Shown piece by piece: positions 58,446-64,000 of a stretch of 64,000 nt of DNA. Source of the DNA: DATHWB01 sp040880725 (GTDB lineage Bacteria; Actinomycetota; Acidimicrobiia; Spongiisociales; ZC4RG35); NCBI GenBank assembly GCA_040880725.1, contig JBBDHV010000035.1, forward strand, positions 1 through 64,000. The letters run 5' to 3'. Below the pieces are notes generated by a model. The model was not told where the DNA came from. It was given only the letters and a program-made list of their open reading frames with translations, and did no database searches. The position numbers and the translations under genes were made by a program. The stretch's first letter is position 1. Each line of letters starts with the position of its first letter.

Positions 58446-60446
58446 ATGACCGACACCCGCACCGTCGACGCCGTTCTCTCGGTCGAAGACCTCCGGATGG
58501 AGTACCGGGTCGGCACGGAATGGAAGAAAGCGATCCGCGGGGTGTCCTTCGACATCCCCCGCGGCAAGACCTTCGGTCTCGTTGGCGAGTCGGGCTGCGG
58601 CAAGTCGACCATCGCCATGGCGCTGATGCACTACCTGCCGCGCAACGGACGGATCAGCGGCGGAACGATCCGCATGGGTGGACGCGACATCACCGAATTG
58701 AGCGAACGCGAACTCCGCCAACTCCGGATTCATCGGCTGTCGATGGTCTACCAGGACCCGATGACGTCGCTGAATCCGTCGATCCGTATCGGACGCCAGC
58801 TCGCCGAGGTCTTCGAACTGCTCGATGAGCCGGCGGACACGATCCGCGACAGCGTGCTGGCCGTGCTCGAGCAGGTGAAGATCGCCGATCCCGAGTCGGT
58901 GATGCGGCGTTACCCCCACCAGCTCTCCGGTGGGATGCTGCAACGGGTCGTGATCGCCATGGCCATTGCCGCCCGTCCCGAGTTACTGATTCTCGACGAA
59001 CCCACCACCGGTCTCGATGCCACGGTCGAAGCCGAGGTCCTCGACCTGGTCTCGGCACTGCGGGACGAAGTCGGGACGTCGGTGCTGTTCATCTCTCACT
59101 CCCTGGCGGTGATTCGCAAGATGTGTGACGTCACGGGTGTGCTCTACGCGGGGCGCATCGTGGCGTACGGGCCCACCGAGCAGATCTTCACCGACCCGCG
59201 CCATCCCTACACGGTGGGCCTTCTCCGATGTCTGCCCGGTAGCAGCGGCTTGGAGGGGCGCCAGACACTCGACACCATCCCCGGCTTCCTCCCTCCCCTG
59301 GGCGCGGCACTCCCGGGCTGTGTGTACGTCGAGCGCTGCGCCATCGCCGAGGACATCTGTCACACAGACGAACCCGCGCTGCTCGAAGTCGGACCGGAGC
59401 GGTTCTCGCGCTGTCACTTTCACGAGCGGGCGCCTGACCTCCCTCGCAACGAGCCCGTCGCGTCGATGGCCGTGCCGGCAGGTGACGTACTGCTCTCGAT
59501 CCGGGGTGCGTCGAAGACCTTCGAGCAGGACGGAAAGCCGGTCTACGCCCTCGTCGACGTCAACCTGGACATCAAACAGGGTGAGACGCTGGCGCTGGTC
59601 GGAGAGTCGGGCTCGGGCAAGACGACCCTCGCAAAGATCATCCTCGGTATCCATGTTCCCGACGAGGGGACGCTCATCACCCTGGGTGGAGTCGAGGTAC
59701 CCCCGGCGGTCGAGGACCGCGACGACGAACAGTTCCATGCCCTGCAGATGGTGTTCCAGAACCCGGATTCGGCGCTGAATCGACGCCATTCGATCCGTCG
59801 GATCATCGGCAGGGCGGTGGAGATCCTCAAGCCGGGCGCCAACGTCAAAGTGCGGGTCGACGAGCTCATGGCATCGGTGCGGGTCGGTGTCCAACTGCTG
59901 TCGGTGAAGCCCCGGCAGCTGTCGGGTGGACTGAAACAGCGCGTGGCGATCGCCCGGGCGTTCGCCGGGTCGCCGAAGGTCGTGGTGTGTGACGAGCCGA
60001 CGTCTGCGCTCGACGTGTCCGTCCAGGCCGCCATCCTCAACCTCCTCTCCGAACTCCAACACGACGAGCGTGTGTCGTATCTGTTCATCAGCCATGACCT
60101 GTCGGTGGTGCGGTACGTGGCGGATCGAGTCGCAGTGCTGTACCTCGGCCGGCTGATGGAAGTGGGGACGTCAGCACGAATCTTCACCGGCCCGCACCAT
60201 CCGTACACCGAGGCGCTGCTCTCGGCGTCGCCGGAACTGGAGGATGACCGCCGCATTCGTCTCGGGGGCGAGATTCCCTCGGCATCGGACCCACCACCGG
60301 GTTGCGTCTTCCAGACCCGCTGTCACCGCAAGATCGGGGAGATCTGCGAGACGGAAGAACCTCCACTGGTCGAGGCCGAAGACGGCTACGAAATTCGCTG
60401 CCACATCCCCGTGGACGAATTGCGCCGTCTGCAGGCCGTCACCTGA
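58446..60446 (+). CDS. Fused peptide-type ABC ATPase (DppD-DppF)
   Basis: A 666-residue protein holding two complete ABC domains. Walker A motifs are GESGCGKS (47-54) and GESGSGKT (about 384-391). Signatures are LSGGMLQR and LSGGLKQR. Each half ends with the Cys-containing oligopeptide C-terminal segment (PGCVYVERCAIAEDIC, PGCVFQTRCHRKIGEIC). One polypeptide thus replaces the usual two ATPases. The gene is 13 bases after the permease. Confidence 0.95.
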   Translation: MTDTRTVDAVLSVEDLRMEYRVGTEWKKAIRGVSFDIPRGKTFGLVGESGCGKSTIAMALMHYLPRNGRISGGTIRMGGRDITELSERELRQLRIHRLSMVYQDPMTSLNPSIRIGRQLAEVFELLDEPADTIRDSVLAVLEQVKIADPESVMRRYPHQLSGGMLQRVVIAMAIAARPELLILDEPTTGLDATVEAEVLDLVSALRDEVGTSVLFISHSLAVIRKMCDVTGVLYAGRIVAYGPTEQIFTDPRHPYTVGLLRCLPGSSGLEGRQTLDTIPGFLPPLGAALPGCVYVERCAIAEDICHTDEPALLEVGPERFSRCHFHERAPDLPRNEPVASMAVPAGDVLLSIRGASKTFEQDGKPVYALVDVNLDIKQGETLALVGESGSGKTTLAKIILGIHVPDEGTLITLGGVEVPPAVEDRDDEQFHALQMVFQNPDSALNRRHSIRRIIGRAVEILKPGANVKVRVDELMASVRVGVQLLSVKPRQLSGGLKQRVAIARAFAGSPKVVVCDEPTSALDVSVQAAILNLLSELQHDERVSYLFISHDLSVVRYVADRVAVLYLGRLMEVGTSARIFTGPHHPYTEALLSASPELEDDRRIRLGGEIPSASDPPPGCVFQTRCHRKIGEICETEEPPLVEAEDGYEIRCHIPVDELRRLQAVT

Positions 60447-60451
60447 TCGCA

Positions 60452-62644
60452 GTGGCTGACGCCTCTCGCATCGTCGTGGACGGCGCCCCCGTCGGATTCG
60501 AAGAGGGCGACTCCGTGCTGGCTGCCCTCGCCCGGTCGGGCACACTTCCCGCCGGTTGCCTCTGCAACGCCGGAGACTGCCCGCACTGTCTCGCGACGAT
60601 CGATGGAATCCCCCACCGCCGGATGTGCCGATCGTCCGCCTCCGCGGGCATGGAGGTGGTCACGACCCCCGTTGCAGCCCACCCTGACCTCCCCGACGAA
60701 CGAGTCTCCGCCCCTCCGACGACGCGCAACGAGCACGCGGACGTCGTCATCGTCGGTGGGGGAACGAGCGGCACGACCGAGGCGAAGCGTCTCCGTTCTG
60801 CCGGTCGCTCGGTCGTGGTGCTCGACACCAGGGAGGACGCCGAAGCTCTGGCGGTCTATCGAGGTCCGGTCGTCGTCGCGCGCGTCGGTGGAGACATCGT
60901 GCGGTTCCACTGCGATGAGGTGGTTGTCGCCACCGGAGCAGCAGAGATCCAGCCCGTGGTGCCAGGAAGTGGACTCGCAGGTGTGCTCACACCGCGTGCC
61001 GCCCGGGACCTGGCGGAGGCGGGCGTCGACCTCGGCCGTGTCGTCGCGGTGGGTGCCGCGTTCCCAGGGGTCGCGGCGGACGTCATCGCCGGCACCCTCG
61101 TCCGCATCGAGGGGTCGGACCGAGTGGCCAGAGTCGTCGTCGATGTGGACGGCGACGAGGTCGTTCATGACTGTGACACGGTCGTCGCAGCCTTGGGAAC
61201 CTATCCGCGCGATCTGCTGGCCAGGATGAGCGCAGATTCGAAGGTGAGAACCGTGGGACGCGCCGCATCGGAGCCCACGATTCCCGAATGCCCGGCCGAG
61301 GGCACCGTGTGTCCGTGCTCCGCGGTCACCGTGGCGGATCTCGACTTCGTGTTCGAGCGGGGATTCTCCGAGATCGAGCTCTTGAAGCGGGCGACCTTGG
61401 CGGGAACCGGAATCTGCCAAGGGGTCGTGTGCACGCCGTATCTGCGCTCCTTCGTGCTCGACAGGGGCGGCGAGCTGCAGCCGACGTTCACTGCTCGCCC
61501 GCTCGCCCGGCAACTGAGCATCGGTGAAGCCGCCGGGGGATTCCGTTTGCCGCCCATCCACCGCACCGGCCTCGACGCGGTGCATAGGGGGCTGGGGGCG
61601 CGTATGGATCGGATCGGCGGCTGGTATCGACCGTGGAAGTATCCGGACACCGACCGGGAGTACCGGGCAGTTCGTGAGGCCGTTTCTCTCGGTGACGTCG
61701 GAACCCTCGGCAAGATCGTGGTGCGAGGACCGGATTCGGTGGAACTGCTCGAGCGGATCTACCCATGCCGGGTCGCAGACATCGCTCCCGGACGTTCGCG
61801 CTACGCCTTGCTTCTCGCCGAGTCCGGTGGGCTGATGGATGACGGTCTCATCTCGCGGATCGACGAGACGACCTTTGCGCTGTCGTTCACCTCGGGGGGT
61901 GCATCCCACGCCGAGGCATGGCTCCGGGACTGGGCGAACGGCTTCGGGGTCGATGTTCGCATCATGGATCGGACCCACTCATTGGGGGCGATCAACGTGA
62001 CCGGTCCGCGGGCGAGCGAACTGATGAGCCGGGCCGGACTGTCCGAGCCGATGCGTTTCATGCGGCACGGCCGTCACACCATCGCCGGTGTTCCCTGTCA
62101 CGTGTACCGCCTGAGTTTCACGGGCGAGACGTCCTACGAACTCCATCACCCCGTTCGGCACACCGTGGAACTCTGGGATCGCCTCATGGAACTCGGCGCG
62201 GAACTCGGAATCGCCCCGCATGGGCTCCACACCCTCCAGACGCTCCGTCTGGAGAAGGGCCACATCATCATCGGCATGGACACCGAGCCCGACAGCACCC
62301 CGCACCGACTGGGGATGGACTGGGCGGTGAAGACGGACAAGCCCGACTTCGTCGGTCGCGAGGCGCTGCTGAGACTCGAGGGCATCCCGATTCCTCGAAA
62401 ACTGGTCGGCCTCACTGTGGACGGGGATCCCCCCATCGACGGGGCGCCGGTGTACGTGGAGGACACGATCGGTGGGTATGTGACGTCGGCGGCATGGTCA
62501 CCTGTCCTCGAAACGGCGGTGATGCTCGCCTGGGTGGAACTCATCGACGGGGAGGTCCCCGACACGGTCCACGTCGACGGTCGAGTCGCCCACCACGTGC
62601 CGACCCCGTTCTACGACCCGGAGGGTGCCCGTGCCCGCGCCTGA
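60452..62644 (+). CDS. Compact sarcosine oxidase alpha-like protein
   Basis: A 730-residue protein. Domain order: a Fer2_4-type ferredoxin fold with a full CX4CX2CX12C set (C38, C43, C46, C59), a reduced FAD/NAD-binding region starting VVIVGGGTSG (98-107), a BFD-like Cys pair of pairs (VCPCSAV ... GICQGVVC), and a C-terminal aminomethyltransferase (GcvT) domain (IVVRGPDSVELLERI, INVTGPRASELMSRAG). Heterotetrameric SoxA proteins are about 950-1000 residues, so the nucleotide-binding middle is shortened. The start is taken as GTG at 60452. It probably passes a one-carbon unit to tetrahydrofolate. Confidence 0.85.
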   Translation: MADASRIVVDGAPVGFEEGDSVLAALARSGTLPAGCLCNAGDCPHCLATIDGIPHRRMCRSSASAGMEVVTTPVAAHPDLPDERVSAPPTTRNEHADVVIVGGGTSGTTEAKRLRSAGRSVVVLDTREDAEALAVYRGPVVVARVGGDIVRFHCDEVVVATGAAEIQPVVPGSGLAGVLTPRAARDLAEAGVDLGRVVAVGAAFPGVAADVIAGTLVRIEGSDRVARVVVDVDGDEVVHDCDTVVAALGTYPRDLLARMSADSKVRTVGRAASEPTIPECPAEGTVCPCSAVTVADLDFVFERGFSEIELLKRATLAGTGICQGVVCTPYLRSFVLDRGGELQPTFTARPLARQLSIGEAAGGFRLPPIHRTGLDAVHRGLGARMDRIGGWYRPWKYPDTDREYRAVREAVSLGDVGTLGKIVVRGPDSVELLERIYPCRVADIAPGRSRYALLLAESGGLMDDGLISRIDETTFALSFTSGGASHAEAWLRDWANGFGVDVRIMDRTHSLGAINVTGPRASELMSRAGLSEPMRFMRHGRHTIAGVPCHVYRLSFTGETSYELHHPVRHTVELWDRLMELGAELGIAPHGLHTLQTLRLEKGHIIIGMDTEPDSTPHRLGMDWAVKTDKPDFVGREALLRLEGIPIPRKLVGLTVDGDPPIDGAPVYVEDTIGGYVTSAAWSPVLETAVMLAWVELIDGEVPDTVHVDGRVAHHVPTPFYDPEGARARA

Positions 62645-63002
62645 GATGCTCGATGTCGTGAGGGTCGTCGCCCGCCCGGAGGCGATCGCGTCGCTGTCCT
62701 CGGACGGCGTCGTGTTGCAGGTCGCACCGGACGAAGCCATCGTCCTCGACGCCACCGACGTCACCGTCGACGACGAGTGGGCGATCACCGAGCCCGACGA
62801 CGGGTTCGTGGGGGTGGAACTCACTCGTGCCGAGGTCGAGGAGTGGTGCCGCCGGGAGGCGGAGTGGGCCCTCCCCGATCTGGTCTCGTCCTTCACCCAG
62901 GGAATGGTCGCCGGTCTCGCCGTCAAGATCTGGATCAACGGCGACCGCGCCCTCGTGATCTGCCGCACCTCCCTCGCCACGGACCTGGAGGAGCGGCTGT
63001 GA
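62631..63002 (+). CDS. Small protein of the sarcosine oxidase cluster, possible gamma-like subunit
   Basis: A 123-residue soluble protein with an acidic N-terminal half and a conserved-looking C-terminus (WALPDLVSSFTQGMVAGLAVKIWINGDRALVIC). It sits exactly between the alpha-like and beta-like genes, the place where a small Sox subunit is often encoded, but I cannot confirm the family. The start is GTG at 62631, six bases after GGAGG. It overlaps both neighbours. Confidence 0.6.
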   Translation: MPAPEMLDVVRVVARPEAIASLSSDGVVLQVAPDEAIVLDATDVTVDDEWAITEPDDGFVGVELTRAEVEEWCRREAEWALPDLVSSFTQGMVAGLAVKIWINGDRALVICRTSLATDLEERL

Positions 63003-64000
63003 ACGAGTTCGTCGAGCGCCGCGTCTCCCTCCGGTGGGCCGAACCCAGATCGAGCTACGACGTGGTGATCATCGGCGGCGGCGGTCACGGTCTGTCGACT
63101 GCCTATTGGCTCGCCCGGGAGCATGGCATCAGCAACGTCGCCGTGGTCGAGCGCGGCTATATCGGCGGGGGCAACTCCGGCCGCAACACCACCGTGATCC
63201 GCGCCAACTACGGCATTCCCGAAGCGATCCGCTTCTATCAGCGAAGTCTCGAGCTCTACCAACGACTCGAAGACGATTCGGGTCGGTGGGTGATGCACCA
63301 GGAGAAGGGGCTGATCTGGACCGTCCACAGCGAAGGCACAGTGCGCGGCGAGAAGAAGCGAGCGCTCATGAACACCGCGGCGGGAGCGGAAACGGTGTTC
63401 CTCGATGCCGACGAGGTGAAGAGGCTGGTTCCCCAACTCGACCTCACGGTCGGCGGAAGCGGGTACCCGATCCTCGGGGCGTCGTATCACCTCCGGGGCG
63501 CAACGGCACGGCACGACCGGGTCGTGTGGCTACTGGCCGAAGGAGCGATGGATGCCGGAGTCGACGTGATCCCCCGTACGACGGTGACCGGGATCACGAC
63601 GCGCGGCGGCGCGGTGACGGGAGTGGACACCGACAAGGGACACCTGTCCACCGGCACCGTCCTGAGCGCGGTGGGGGGACATGTGACCCAGATCGCGGAC
63701 ATGGTGGGAGTGCGAATGCCGATCCGCAGCCATCCGCTGCAGGCGTACGTGACCAACCATTACTCCCAGGGGTTCCCGATGATCGTGGGTTCGGTCGACT
63801 TCCCGTTCTACGTGAGCCAGACCCCACGGGGAGAGATGCTGATGGGAGCCGAGTACGAGCGGGCGCCCAGCTTCTCGTATGGCTCGACGTATGAGTTCCT
63901 GCAGAGTTGCTCGGCCAAGGCCGTCGCCATGCTCCCGTTCATGGCAGACCTGCGAATCCTTCGTCAATGGGCGGGAGTCTGTGACATCTCCCCGGACGCC
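62999..64000 (+). CDS. Sarcosine oxidase beta-like FAD oxidoreductase (partial, runs off window)
   Basis: The first 334 residues are visible. The FAD motif is VVIIGGGGHGLSTAYWLA (22-39), followed by VVERGYIGGGNSGRNTTVIRANY, a pattern characteristic of SoxB and dimethylglycine dehydrogenase-like subunits. It probably oxidises an N-methyl group. The start is GTG at 62999, overlapping the previous stop (GTGA). The end lies beyond 64000. Confidence 0.93.
   Translation, partial: MNEFVERRVSLRWAEPRSSYDVVIIGGGGHGLSTAYWLAREHGISNVAVVERGYIGGGNSGRNTTVIRANYGIPEAIRFYQRSLELYQRLEDDSGRWVMHQEKGLIWTVHSEGTVRGEKKRALMNTAAGAETVFLDADEVKRLVPQLDLTVGGSGYPILGASYHLRGATARHDRVVWLLAEGAMDAGVDVIPRTTVTGITTRGGAVTGVDTDKGHLSTGTVLSAVGGHVTQIADMVGVRMPIRSHPLQAYVTNHYSQGFPMIVGSVDFPFYVSQTPRGEMLMGAEYERAPSFSYGSTYEFLQSCSAKAVAMLPFMADLRILRQWAGVCDISPDA

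Overview
The window reads as chromosome of a high-GC actinomycete, most likely class Acidimicrobiia. This is inferred from gene content and style: a WhiB protein, the proteasome activator Bpa, DUF3107, DUF5808 and FmdB proteins, many GTG and TTG starts, Thr-rich linkers after lipoprotein signals, and chains of genes joined by 4-base ATGA/GTGA/TTGA overlaps. A recurrent feature is a TANNNT hexamer 6-8 bases before start codons that lack a Shine-Dalgarno sequence. I count 17 such genes, which suggests that leaderless transcription is common.

Layout. 1-13.5 kb is housekeeping: a DNA ligase, tyrosine catabolism (hpd) with a divergent Lrp regulator, YqeY, a GDPD, WhiB, and a tatD-rsmA-ispE-[tRNA-Gln]-glmU-prs-yjbQ run, followed by an AbrB-type regulator, rsmI and a HExxH lipoprotein. 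13.6-16.5 kb is a mobile element with perfect 27-bp terminal inverted repeats. It holds an IS1-type transposase plus passengers: a Fic protein, a DUF3467 protein, a Gly/Lys-rich small protein and a 45-residue frame. A MazE/MazF-type module and tRNA-Ala follow. 17.9-23.9 kb holds a translin-like gene, a coupled plsY-galU-moeA-moaC operon and fmdB-SAF-uppP.

23.9-43.4 kb is a catabolic and transport region: an agmatinase-family ureohydrolase, a PotABCD-type importer, two class III aminotransferases, an aldehyde dehydrogenase, a PuuB-like amine oxidase, three GNATs, a C45 acyl hydrolase and two amidohydrolases. Together they could take up a polyamine or guanidino compound and degrade it through N-acyl intermediates to GABA and succinate (inference). 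One TPP-enzyme gene here has lost its N-terminal domain.

43.5-52.9 kb returns to core functions: chorismate mutase, Mrp with a divergent SufR-like regulator, aconitase, Bpa, a ClC transporter and nitrobindin. 52.9-64 kb is a second catabolic cluster: an MttB-family methyltransferase divergent from a dipeptide-type ABC importer, followed by sarcosine-oxidase-like genes (compact alpha, a small protein, and beta running off the window). It points to uptake and demethylation of a methylated amine.

The most unusual non-coding signal is a dispersed family of structured repeats built on GAACCC(A/T)GGGTTC. Two copies near 37.9 and 46.5 kb share an 88-base architecture, and their outer stems differ by a compensatory base-pair change.
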